The translations under genes and the position numbers were made by a program. Positions 7,997 through 15,304 of a stretch of DNA of 18,697 bases are shown piece after piece; the stretch's first letter is position 1, and the number at the start of each line of letters is the position of its first letter. The stretch spans positions 1 to 18,697 of the forward strand of contig JANNGZ010000393.1 in NCBI GenBank assembly GCA_031404155.1, in the 5' to 3' direction. Source of the stretch: JANNGZ01 sp031404155 (GTDB lineage Bacteria > Pseudomonadota > Gammaproteobacteria > Burkholderiales > Burkholderiaceae_C). Below the pieces are notes generated by a model. The model did no database searches, was not told the DNA's origin, and was given only the letters and a program-made list of their open reading frames with translations.

Positions 7997-8154
7997 GGTG
8001 AGATTATCCAGGGAGCGTTTGGCCGAAATGTGGCGCGGTGGACCCCGTGATTTCCGTAATGCGGCATGCAGTCGCGCTATTTGAAAATTCAACAAGCTTG
8101 TGCGACACTCCGCGCCGCGCGTAAAAATCGGCCTCAATTTCACAGGAGACAGCC
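7997..8154. promoter_or_regulatory. Divergent promoter region between the sensor kinase and aceE
   Basis: This 158-bp AT-richer gap must hold both promoters. For aceE, two weak candidates are TTGAAA (8081-8086) with GACACT (8104-8109, spacer 17), and TTGTGC (8098-8103) with TAAAAA (8122-8127, spacer 18). For the kinase, GATAAT on the minus strand (8008-8003) lacks a good -35. Possible regulator sites are the inverted repeat TTGAA-AA-TTCAA (8081-8092) directly next to the 8-bp palindrome CAAGCTTG (8093-8100), and a direct repeat CCGTGAT/CCGTAAT (about 8045-8060). The aceE ribosome binding site AGGAGA (8144-8149) is strong, 5 bases from the ATG. Confidence 0.5.
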
Positions 8155-10857
8155 ATGTCCGCAATGCCCGAGTCCTCTTTCGGCGCCGCCAACGATTCCG
8201 ACTCGCAGGAGACGCGCGAATGGCTCGACGCCTTGTCGGCGGTGATCGCGAGCGAGGGCCGTGAACGCGGCCACTTCCTGCTCGAGAACCTGCTTGAACA
8301 TGCGCGCCAAAGCGGCATCGACATGCCGTTTTCGGCCACCACCGGCTACGTCAACACGATCGAAACCGCTGACGAGGAGCGCTGCCCCGGCAACCTGGAA
8401 ATCGAGGAGCGGCTGCGCGCGTACATGCGCTGGAACGCGATGGCGATGGTGGTGCGCGCGAACCGCCTCAACCCCGACGATGGAGGCGACCTTGGTGGCC
8501 ACATCTCCAGCTTCGCCTCGCTGGCCACGATGTTCGGCGCCGGCTTCAACCATTTCTGGCATGCCGAGAGTGAGGGCCACGGCGGCGACCTGCTCTATAT
8601 CCAGGGCCACTCCTCGCCCGGCATCTATGCCCGCGCCTTCATGGAAGGGCGCATCAGCGAGGATCAGTTGCTCAACTTCCGCCAGGAGGTCGATGGCAAG
8701 GGCATCTCCAGCTACCCGCATCCGAAGCTGATGCCCGAGTTCTGGCAGTTCCCCACCGTCTCGATGGGCCTGGGGCCCTTGATGGCGATTTACCAGGCGC
8801 GCTTCCTCAAGTACCTGCACGCACGCGGCATCGCCAACACCGAGAACCGCAAGGTCTGGGTTTTCTGCGGCGACGGCGAGATGGACGAGCCCGAGAGCCT
8901 GGGCGCAATCGGCCTGGCCGCGCGCGAAAAGCTCGACAACCTGATCTTCGTCATCAACTGCAACCTGCAGCGCCTGGACGGCCCGGTGCGCGGCAACGGC
9001 AAGATCATCCAGGAGCTTGAAGGCGAGTTCCGCGGCTCGGGCTGGAACGTGATCAAGCTGCTCTGGGGCAACTACTGGGACCCGCTGCTGGCACGCGACA
9101 AGGACGGCGTGCTGCGCAAGATCATGATGGACACGGTGGACGGCGACTACCAGGCGATGAAGGCCAACGACGGCGCCTTCGTTCGCAAACACTTCTTCGG
9201 CCAGCATCCGCAGGCGCTGGAGATGGTGGCCAAGATGAGCGACGACGACATCTGGCGCCTGCAACGCGGCGGCCACGACCCGCAGAAGGTGTACGCCGCC
9301 TACGACCGCGCGGTGAAGACCAAGGGCCGCCCGACGGTGCTGCTGATCAAGACCGTGAAGGGTTTTGGCATGGGCAAGAGCGGCGAGGGCAAGAACACCG
9401 CGCACCAGACCAAGAAGCTCACCGACGACGACATCAAGAGCTTCCGCGACCGCTTCAACATCCCGGTGCCCGACAGCGAACTGCCGAACCTGCCCTTCTA
9501 CAAGCCGGCCGAAGACACGCCCGAGATGCGCTACCTGCACGAGCGGCGCAAGGCGCTCGGGGGCTACCTGCCGCACCGCCGCACCAAGGCCGACGAGCAG
9601 TTCACGGTGCCGCCGATCGAGACCTTCAAGGCGGTGCTCGAGCCGACCGCCGAGGGCCGCGAGATCAGCACCACGCAGGCCTATGTGCGCTTCCTGACGC
9701 AGCTGCTGCGCGACAAGGACATCGGCCCGCGCGCGGTGCCGATCCTGGTGGACGAAGCACGCACCTTCGGCATGGAAGGCCTGTTCCGCCAGATCGGCAT
9801 CTACAACCCTGCGGGGCAAAACTACACGCCGGTCGACAAGGACCAGGTGATGTACTACCGCGAGGCCAAGGACGGCCAGATCCTGCAGGAGGGCATCAAC
9901 GAAGCGGGTGGCATGAGCTCGTGGATCGCCGCGGCAACGTCGTACTCGACGAACAACCGCATCATGATTCCGTTCTACGTCTACTACTCGATGTTCGGCT
10001 TCCAGCGCATCGGCGACCTGGCCTGGGCCGCGGGCGACATGCAGGCGCGCGGCTTCCTGCTCGGCGGCACCTCCGGGCGCACCACGCTCAACGGCGAGGG
10101 CCTGCAGCACGAAGACGGCCACAGCCACATCCTGGCCGGCACGATTCCCAACTGCATCAGCTACGACCCGACCTTCGCGCATGAGGTGGGCGTGATCCTC
10201 CACCATGGCCTCAAGCGCATGGTCGAGCAGCAGGAAAACGTCTACTTCTACCTCACGCTGCTCAACGAGAACTACCCGATGCCGGGCCTGAAGGCGGGCA
10301 CCGAGGAGCAGATCATCAAGGGCATGTACCTGCTGGAAGAGGGCGCAAAGAAGGCGCCGCGGGTGAACCTGCTCGGCAGCGGCACGATCCTGCGCGAGTC
10401 GATGGCCGCGCGTGAATTGCTCGAGCGCGACTGGGGCGTGGCCGCCAACGTCTGGAGCTGCCCGAGCTTTAACGAGCTGACCCGCGAGGGCCAGGACTGC
10501 GAGCGCTACAACCTGCTGCACCCGTTGGCGGAAGCCCGCGTGCCCTTCGTCACCCAGCAGCTCACACCGCACGCCGGCCCGGTGATCGCGAGCACCGACT
10601 ACATGAAGAACTATGCCGAGCAGATCCGCGCCTTCATCCCGCGCGGGCGTGTTTTCAAGGTGCTCGGCACCGACGGCTTCGGCCGCAGCGACTTCCGCTC
10701 CAAGCTGCGCCAGCACTTCGAGATCAACCGGCACTACGTGGTGGTAGCCGCATTGAAATCGCTCGCCGACGAAGGCACGATGCCGATGGCCAAGGTGGCC
10801 GAGGCGATTGCGCGCTACGGCCTGGACGCCGACAAGATCAACCCGCTGTACGCCTGA
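8155..10857 (+). CDS. aceE: Pyruvate dehydrogenase E1 component, homodimeric type
   Basis: The 900-residue protein fits AceE (about 890 residues) over its whole length. The thiamine diphosphate/Mg site is clear: VWVFCGDGEMDEPES (234-248), with the following NCNLQRLDGPVRGNGK (268-283). Other family stretches are GHISSFAS (115-122), HGGDLLYIQGHSSPGIYAR (142-160) and, in the second half, INEAGGMSSW and LNGEGLQHEDGHSH. It decarboxylates pyruvate and acetylates the lipoyl groups of E2, feeding acetyl-CoA into the TCA cycle. The start ATG 8155 has the best ribosome binding site of the window (AGGAGA). aceF follows after 29 bases without a terminator. This is the first gene of the operon and is divergent from a two-component system. 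Confidence 0.99.
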   Translation: MSAMPESSFGAANDSDSQETREWLDALSAVIASEGRERGHFLLENLLEHARQSGIDMPFSATTGYVNTIETADEERCPGNLEIEERLRAYMRWNAMAMVVRANRLNPDDGGDLGGHISSFASLATMFGAGFNHFWHAESEGHGGDLLYIQGHSSPGIYARAFMEGRISEDQLLNFRQEVDGKGISSYPHPKLMPEFWQFPTVSMGLGPLMAIYQARFLKYLHARGIANTENRKVWVFCGDGEMDEPESLGAIGLAAREKLDNLIFVINCNLQRLDGPVRGNGKIIQELEGEFRGSGWNVIKLLWGNYWDPLLARDKDGVLRKIMMDTVDGDYQAMKANDGAFVRKHFFGQHPQALEMVAKMSDDDIWRLQRGGHDPQKVYAAYDRAVKTKGRPTVLLIKTVKGFGMGKSGEGKNTAHQTKKLTDDDIKSFRDRFNIPVPDSELPNLPFYKPAEDTPEMRYLHERRKALGGYLPHRRTKADEQFTVPPIETFKAVLEPTAEGREISTTQAYVRFLTQLLRDKDIGPRAVPILVDEARTFGMEGLFRQIGIYNPAGQNYTPVDKDQVMYYREAKDGQILQEGINEAGGMSSWIAAATSYSTNNRIMIPFYVYYSMFGFQRIGDLAWAAGDMQARGFLLGGTSGRTTLNGEGLQHEDGHSHILAGTIPNCISYDPTFAHEVGVILHHGLKRMVEQQENVYFYLTLLNENYPMPGLKAGTEEQIIKGMYLLEEGAKKAPRVNLLGSGTILRESMAARELLERDWGVAANVWSCPSFNELTREGQDCERYNLLHPLAEARVPFVTQQLTPHAGPVIASTDYMKNYAEQIRAFIPRGRVFKVLGTDGFGRSDFRSKLRQHFEINRHYVVVAALKSLADEGTMPMAKVAEAIARYGLDADKINPLYA

Positions 10858-10886
10858 GCAAAAAACCAAGCACGGAGACGAACAAC

Positions 10887-12575
10887 ATGGCAGTGCAGGA
10901 AGTTTTGGTGCCCGACATCGGCGACTTCGATGCGGTGGAGGTGATCGAGTTGCTGGTCAAGGTCGGCGACGCAGTCAAGGTCGAACAGAGCCTGGTGACG
11001 GTGGAGTCCGACAAGGCGTCGATGGAGATTCCGTCGTCGCACGCCGGCGTTGTCACCGAACTGCTGGTGCAGTTGGGCGACAAGGTCAAGCAGGGTTCGC
11101 TGGTGCTGCTGCTCGAAAGCGACGGCGCCGCGACAGCGTCCTCCCTTGCGCCTGTCGGCGCGGAGTCCACGCAGGCGGCTGCGGCCAGCGCACCCCTGGC
11201 AACGCCGAGCGTCACCGCCGCGCCACCGCCAGCCCAGGCGGTCGCGGTCAAAGGCGAGGGCGCTGCTGCACTCGTCGAGGTGCTGGTGCCCGACATCGGC
11301 GACTTCGACTCGGTGGCGGTGATCGAGCTGCTGGTCAAGGCCGGCGACACGGTGGCGGTCGAACAATCGCTGATCACGGTGGAGAGCGACAAGGCCTCGA
11401 TGGAGATTCCGTCATCGCACGCCGGCGTCGTCAAAGAGATCAAGGTTCAGCTCGGCGACAAGGTGAGCAAGGGCTCCGTCGTCGCAATGGTGCAGTCGAG
11501 TTCCGCCGCGTCAGCCCCTGCGCCCTCCGCCACGCCCCCGGTGGCTGCGGCCGCGAAACCCGCAGCGCCGGCCGAGGCACCATCCCGCAGCGCACCCACC
11601 GCCGCGCTGCCGCCGCATGAGCCGGCAAGCGCGAAGGGCGCGCTGCCGCACGCCTCGCCGTCGATCCGCAAGTTCGCACGCGAACTCGGGGTGCCGCTGG
11701 CCGAAGTGAAGGGCTCGGGCCTCAAGGGCCGCATCACGCAGGACGATGTTCAAGCCTTCATCAAGGGCGTGATGGCCGGTGATGTGAAGACAAAGGCCGC
11801 AGCAGCCAAGGCACCTGCCGCGGCGGGCGGCGGCGGCGCCTTCCCCGGCCTGCTGCCCTGGCCGCAGGTGGACTTCAGCAAGTTCGGCGCGGTCGAGCGC
11901 AAGGACCTCTCGCGCATCAAGAAGATCTCGGGCGCCAACCTGCACCGCAACTGGGTGGTGATCCCGCATGTCACCAACCATGACGACGCCGACATCACCG
12001 AGCTCGAAGCCTTCCGTGTCCAACTCAACAAGGAAAACGAAAAGGCCGGCATCAAGGTGACCATGCTCGCCTTCCTGATCAAGGCCTGCGTTGCGGCGCT
12101 CAAAAAATTCCCCGAGTTCAATGCCTCGCTCGACGGCGAGCAGATCGTGCTCAAGAGCTACTTCAATATCGGCTTCGCGGCCGACACGCCCAATGGCCTG
12201 ATGGTCCCGGTGATCAAGGACGCCGACAAGAAGGGCATCTTCCAGATCAGCACCGAAATGGGCGAGCTGGCCAAGAAGGCGCGCGACGGCAAGCTCGGCC
12301 CGGCCGAGATGAGCGGGGGCTGTTTTTCGATCAGCTCACTCGGCGGCATTGGCGGGCGCTACTTCACCCCGATCATCAACGCGCCCGAGGTCGCGATCCT
12401 CGGTGTCTGCAAGAGCAACACCGAGCCGCGCTGGGACGGCAAGGCCTTCCAGCCCCGCCTGATGCTGCCGCTCTCGCTGAGCTGGGACCATCGCGTGATC
12501 GACGGTGCCAGCGCCGCGCGCTTCAATGCCTACCTCGGCCAGATCCTCGCCGACTTCCGCCGCGTTCTGTTGTGA
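10887..12575 (+). CDS. aceF: Dihydrolipoamide acetyltransferase, pyruvate dehydrogenase E2
   Basis: The 562-residue E2 has two N-terminal lipoyl domains (about 1-76 and 129-203) with lipoylated lysines K43 and K169, each in ESDKASMEIPSSHAG. Ala/Pro-rich linkers follow each domain. The peripheral-subunit-binding domain lies at about 254-292 (SPSIRKFARELGVPL, GRITQDDV), and the catalytic domain at about 335-562 with the active-site DHRVIDG motif (H535, D539). E2 forms the core of the complex and transfers acetyl groups to CoA. Start ATG 10887 has a GGAG-type site about 10 bases upstream (10874-10877). E. coli AceF has three lipoyl domains; here E2 has two and the E3 gene carries a third. Confidence 0.99.
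   Translation: MAVQEVLVPDIGDFDAVEVIELLVKVGDAVKVEQSLVTVESDKASMEIPSSHAGVVTELLVQLGDKVKQGSLVLLLESDGAATASSLAPVGAESTQAAAASAPLATPSVTAAPPPAQAVAVKGEGAAALVEVLVPDIGDFDSVAVIELLVKAGDTVAVEQSLITVESDKASMEIPSSHAGVVKEIKVQLGDKVSKGSVVAMVQSSSAASAPAPSATPPVAAAAKPAAPAEAPSRSAPTAALPPHEPASAKGALPHASPSIRKFARELGVPLAEVKGSGLKGRITQDDVQAFIKGVMAGDVKTKAAAAKAPAAAGGGGAFPGLLPWPQVDFSKFGAVERKDLSRIKKISGANLHRNWVVIPHVTNHDDADITELEAFRVQLNKENEKAGIKVTMLAFLIKACVAALKKFPEFNASLDGEQIVLKSYFNIGFAADTPNGLMVPVIKDADKKGIFQISTEMGELAKKARDGKLGPAEMSGGCFSISSLGGIGGRYFTPIINAPEVAILGVCKSNTEPRWDGKAFQPRLMLPLSLSWDHRVIDGASAARFNAYLGQILADFRRVLL
10906..11308 (+). repeat. Direct repeat at DNA level from the two E2 lipoyl domains
   Basis: A 25-base exact repeat is present at 10906-10930 and 11284-11308, at the beginning of each lipoyl domain (378 bp apart, a multiple of three). 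Similarity continues through the lysine-containing segment (about 11000-11050 and 11380-11430). Recombination between copies would remove or add one lipoyl domain in frame. Confidence 0.85.
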
Positions 12576-12596
12576 ACCGAGCCTCTGGACAGCTCA

Positions 12597-12611
12597 CTCC
12601 CCCGAGGGGAG
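12597..12611 (+). repeat. Short palindrome in the aceF-peptidase intergenic gap
   Basis: CTCCCC (12597-12602), loop CGA, GGGGAG (12606-12611). It lies in the 73-bp gap after aceF, followed by GGCC-rich sequence but no T-run. It could weaken or process the operon transcript between aceF and the downstream genes; the general look resembles short palindromic intergenic repeats of Burkholderiales, but only one copy is in this window. Confidence 0.45.
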
Positions 12612-12648
12612 CAGGCCGCGTGGCGGCACGGCGACGGCCGAGCCTTTC

Positions 12649-13221
12649 ATGACGACCATTGCCGTTGTCAGGAAGGGCAGCCAGGTCGCGATCGCCGCGG
12701 ACGCCCTGGTCACCTTCGGCGACACGCGCCTGGCGCATGGCTACGAGGCCAACGAAAAACTGTTCGCGATCGGTGACTCGTTCATCGGCATGGCCGGCAC
12801 CACCGCGCATTTCCCGGTGCTGCGCAAGGCGCTCGGCGCGTTGCCGCCCGATGAGCTGAAGCTGCATTCGCGCGACGAGGTCTTCGACACCTTCCTCAAG
12901 CTGCACCCCAAGCTCAAGGAACACTACTTCCTCAACACCAAGGAAGAAGACGCCGACCCCTATGAAAGCAGCCAGTTCACGGTGTTGATCGCCAACGCCA
13001 GCGGCATCTTCGGCGTCTATTCGTACCGTGAGGTGTTCGAGTTCGAACGCTTCTGGTCGATCGGCTCGGGCCGCAGCTTCGCGCTGGGCGCGATGCACGC
13101 CGCCTACGGCCGCGCGAAATCCGCGCGCGAGGTGGCCGACACCGGTGTGCTCGCCGGCTGCGAATTCGACAAGAACTCGGCCGCGCCGGAGCGGCTGCAC
13201 ACGCTCAAGCTAAAGAGGTAG
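12649..13221 (+). CDS. Proteasome-type Ntn-hydrolase subunit, betaproteobacteria proteasome homologue (BPH)
   Basis: The 190-residue product begins MTTIAVV, so removal of Met exposes an N-terminal threonine, the nucleophile of proteasome beta/HslV-type peptidases. In mature numbering Thr1, D17 (IAADALVTFGDT) and K36 (ANEKLFAI, aligned with HslV K33) supply the expected catalytic set, and SGRSFALGAMHAAYG corresponds to the conserved GSGGxxA-like segment. Length and sequence differ from HslV, and no hslU lies nearby; my best family match is BPH, described in betaproteobacteria as a double-ring proteasome relative without a known ATPase partner. ATG 12649 is chosen because it gives the catalytic Thr; upstream codons are non-conserved and the ribosome binding site is weak. 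It lies between aceF (73 bases) and lpdA (6 bases), so co-expression with the pyruvate dehydrogenase complex is likely. Substrates are unknown. Confidence 0.85.
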   Translation: MTTIAVVRKGSQVAIAADALVTFGDTRLAHGYEANEKLFAIGDSFIGMAGTTAHFPVLRKALGALPPDELKLHSRDEVFDTFLKLHPKLKEHYFLNTKEEDADPYESSQFTVLIANASGIFGVYSYREVFEFERFWSIGSGRSFALGAMHAAYGRAKSAREVADTGVLAGCEFDKNSAAPERLHTLKLKR

Positions 13222-13227
13222 ACAAGC

Positions 13228-15039
13228 ATGGCCCTTATCGACATCAAGGTTCCCGACATCGGCGACTTCAAGGACGTGGCCGTGATCGAGGTGCTGGTCA
13301 AGCCCGGCGACAACATCGCCGTGGAGCAGAGCCTGATCACCGTGGAAAGCGACAAGGCATCGATGGAGATCCCGTCGTCGGCCGCGGGCGTGGTGGCTGA
13401 AGTCAAGCTCAAGATCGGCGACACGGTGAACCAGGGGTCCGTCGTCCTCACCCTCGACGCATCGGATTCCGCGCTCCCCACTGGCGGGGGCGGGTCGGCG
13501 AGGGGGGGCGAGGCTGTCCCTGCCTCCGGCGTCACGCCGCCATCACCCCCACCCCCGCCCTCTGCCGTGAAGGCGGAGGGAGCAAAGGCGGCTCCCGTGA
13601 GCGCCACCTTCTCCGGTACCGTCGACCTCGAGTGCGACATGCTGGTCCTCGGCGCCGGCCCTGGTGGCTATTCGGCTGCGTTCCGCGCCGCCGACCTCGG
13701 CATGAAGACGGTGCTGGTCGAGCGCTTCCCCACGCTCGGCGGTGTCTGCCTGAACGTCGGCTGCATTCCGTCGAAGGCGCTGCTGCATGTGGCCTCGGTG
13801 ATGGACGAGGTGAGCCATTTCGCCGCCCTCGGGGTGAGCTTCGGCAAGCCGACCCTGGACCTCGGCAAACTGCTCGCGCACAAGAACAAGGTGGTGGGCA
13901 GGCTCACCGGCGGCCTCTCCGCGATTGCCAAGATGCGCAAGGTCACGGTGGTGCAAGGCGTTGGCGAATTTGCCGACCCGCATCACCTGCGTGTGACGAT
14001 GGCCGACGGCAAGACGCAGACGATCCGTTTCAAGAACGCGATCATCGCGGCCGGCTCCGAGGCGGTGAAGCTGCCCTTCCTCCCGAAGGACGACCCGCGT
14101 GTCGTCACCAGCACCGGCGCGCTGGAGTTGCGCCAGGCGCCGAAGCGCATGCTGGTGGTGGGCGGCGGCATCATCGGCCTGGAGATGGGCACGGTGTACT
14201 CGACCCTCGGGGCGCGCCTGGACGTGGTCGAGATGATGGACTTGCTGATGCTCGGTGCTGACCGCGACCTGGTGAAGGTGTGGCAGAAGATGAACGCGCC
14301 GCGCTTCGACAACATCATGCTCAAGACCAAGACGGTCGGCGGCGAAGCCACCGCCGACGGCATCCTGGTGCGCTTCGAAGGTGAGAGCGCACCGGCCGAG
14401 CCGCAGCTCTACGACCTGGTGTTGCAGGCGGTCGGCCGTGTGCCCAACGGCAAGCGCATCGGCGCCGACAAGGCCGGTGTGATCGTGGGTGAGCGCGGTT
14501 TCATTCCAGTGAATGTGCAGATGCGCACCAACCAGACGCACATCTTCGCCATCGGCGACATCGTCGGCCAGCCGATGCTGGCGCACAAGGCGGTGCACGA
14601 GGCGCATGTGGCGGCCGAGGTGGCCAGCGGCGACACCAAGGCGCAGTTCGACGCTCGGGTGATTCCGAGCGTGGCCTATACCGACCCCGAGATCGCCTGG
14701 GTCGGGCTCACCGAAGACGAAGCCAAGGCCACGGGCATCAAGGTGAAGAAGGGCCTGTTCCCCTGGACCGCCTCGGGCCGCGCGATCGCCAACGGCCGCG
14801 ACGAGGGTTTCACGAAGCTGCTCTTCGACGCAGAGAGCCACCGCATCCTCGGCGGCGGCATCGTCGGCACCCATGCCGGCGACATGATCGGCGAAGTGGC
14901 TCTGGCCATCGAGATGGGCGCCGACGAGGTCGACATCGGCAAGACGATCCACCCGCACCCGACACTCGGCGAGAGCATCGGCATGGCCGCGGAAGTGGCG
15001 CACGGCACCTGCACCGATTTGCCGCCGGTGCGCAAGTAG
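13228..15039 (+). CDS. lpdA: Dihydrolipoamide dehydrogenase (E3) with N-terminal lipoyl domain
   Basis: The 603-residue protein combines a lipoyl domain (about 1-77; K43 in ESDKASMEIPSS), a Gly- then Pro-rich linker (about 80-130) and a complete flavoprotein disulfide reductase. The FAD loop GAGPGG is at 142-147, the redox disulfide is C174/C179 in CLNVGC, the NAD-binding GGGIIGLE motif follows in the middle, and the active-site histidine is H577 in HPHPTLGE. E3 reoxidises dihydrolipoyl groups of E2 and reduces NAD+. Lipoyl-E3 fusions are known in Neisseria, Ralstonia and related betaproteobacteria. Its ribosome binding site AAAGAGG (13212-13218) overlaps the end of the upstream peptidase gene, which points to translational linkage. 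It is the last gene of the operon; a minus-strand frame ends 14 bases beyond its stop and no terminator is visible. Confidence 0.98.
   Translation: MALIDIKVPDIGDFKDVAVIEVLVKPGDNIAVEQSLITVESDKASMEIPSSAAGVVAEVKLKIGDTVNQGSVVLTLDASDSALPTGGGGSARGGEAVPASGVTPPSPPPPPSAVKAEGAKAAPVSATFSGTVDLECDMLVLGAGPGGYSAAFRAADLGMKTVLVERFPTLGGVCLNVGCIPSKALLHVASVMDEVSHFAALGVSFGKPTLDLGKLLAHKNKVVGRLTGGLSAIAKMRKVTVVQGVGEFADPHHLRVTMADGKTQTIRFKNAIIAAGSEAVKLPFLPKDDPRVVTSTGALELRQAPKRMLVVGGGIIGLEMGTVYSTLGARLDVVEMMDLLMLGADRDLVKVWQKMNAPRFDNIMLKTKTVGGEATADGILVRFEGESAPAEPQLYDLVLQAVGRVPNGKRIGADKAGVIVGERGFIPVNVQMRTNQTHIFAIGDIVGQPMLAHKAVHEAHVAAEVASGDTKAQFDARVIPSVAYTDPEIAWVGLTEDEAKATGIKVKKGLFPWTASGRAIANGRDEGFTKLLFDAESHRILGGGIVGTHAGDMIGEVALAIEMGADEVDIGKTIHPHPTLGESIGMAAEVAHGTCTDLPPVRK
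13483..13559 (+). repeat. G-run/C-run inverted repeat inside the lpdA linker
   Basis: GGCGGGGG-C-GGG (13483-13494) can pair with CCC-A-CCCCCGCC (within 13547-13559), giving about 11 pairs with one mismatch. Between them is a run of seven G (13502-13508). The segment encodes the GGGG ... PPPPP part of the E3 linker and has base use unlike the flanking domains. It could form a stable hairpin or a G-quadruplex. Confidence 0.6.
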
Positions 15040-15052
15040 CGCGGCGCGCGAC

Positions 15053-15289
15053 TCAACCGAGAAAGCCGAAACACTCCAGTTGCGGCAGCAGTTTGTCCTT
15101 GAGCTCGTCGTGCGCTTGCTTGAGTGCGGCCAGTTCCTCGGCCTGGGCTTCTTTCGTCAGCGTGTGCGACGCCAGCCAGCGTGCGACGAAGCGATCTTCC
15201 GCGGTGGGCAACTGCATCGCGATGCCGCTGTCGCCGATGTTCCAGCTTCGCAACGTTGCCAGCACGAGCGGCAAGAAGTGATTGGGCAC
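15053..15289 (-). CDS. Small unrecognised protein or gene remnant downstream of the PIN toxin
   Basis: I do not recognise this 78-residue product. Codon use is like that of real genes here, and the second half (about 42-70; KEAQAEELAALKQAHDELKDK) looks like a charged helix or coiled coil. The start is uncertain: GTG 15289 gives 78 residues, an internal ATG (codon 25) would give 54. It lies in the same reading frame as the PIN gene, 15 bases past its TAG stop, and the five codons between the stop and the GTG (AAWWQ) are also protein-like. It may therefore be a short third gene of the toxin-antitoxin unit, or the 3' remnant of an older gene. It converges on lpdA. Confidence 0.45.
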   Translation of the reverse strand: MPNHFLPLVLATLRSWNIGDSGIAMQLPTAEDRFVARWLASHTLTKEAQAEELAALKQAHDELKDKLLPQLECFGFLG

Positions 15290-15304
15290 CTGCCACCATG
15301 CGGC

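Noticed and set aside
8140..10869. A 909-codon open frame antisense to aceE
   Set aside because: It is the mirror of a GC-rich gene whose third positions are nearly always G or C; the product is rich in His, Val, Arg and Ala with no family features, while the plus strand encodes complete AceE.
12649..13221. Calling the proteasome-like gene hslV
   Set aside because: Sequence beyond the N-terminal motif differs from HslV, no hslU follows, and the context is the PDH operon; BPH fits better.
13543..15003. A 486-codon minus-strand frame antisense to lpdA
   Set aside because: Shadow of the E3 gene; His-rich low-complexity product.
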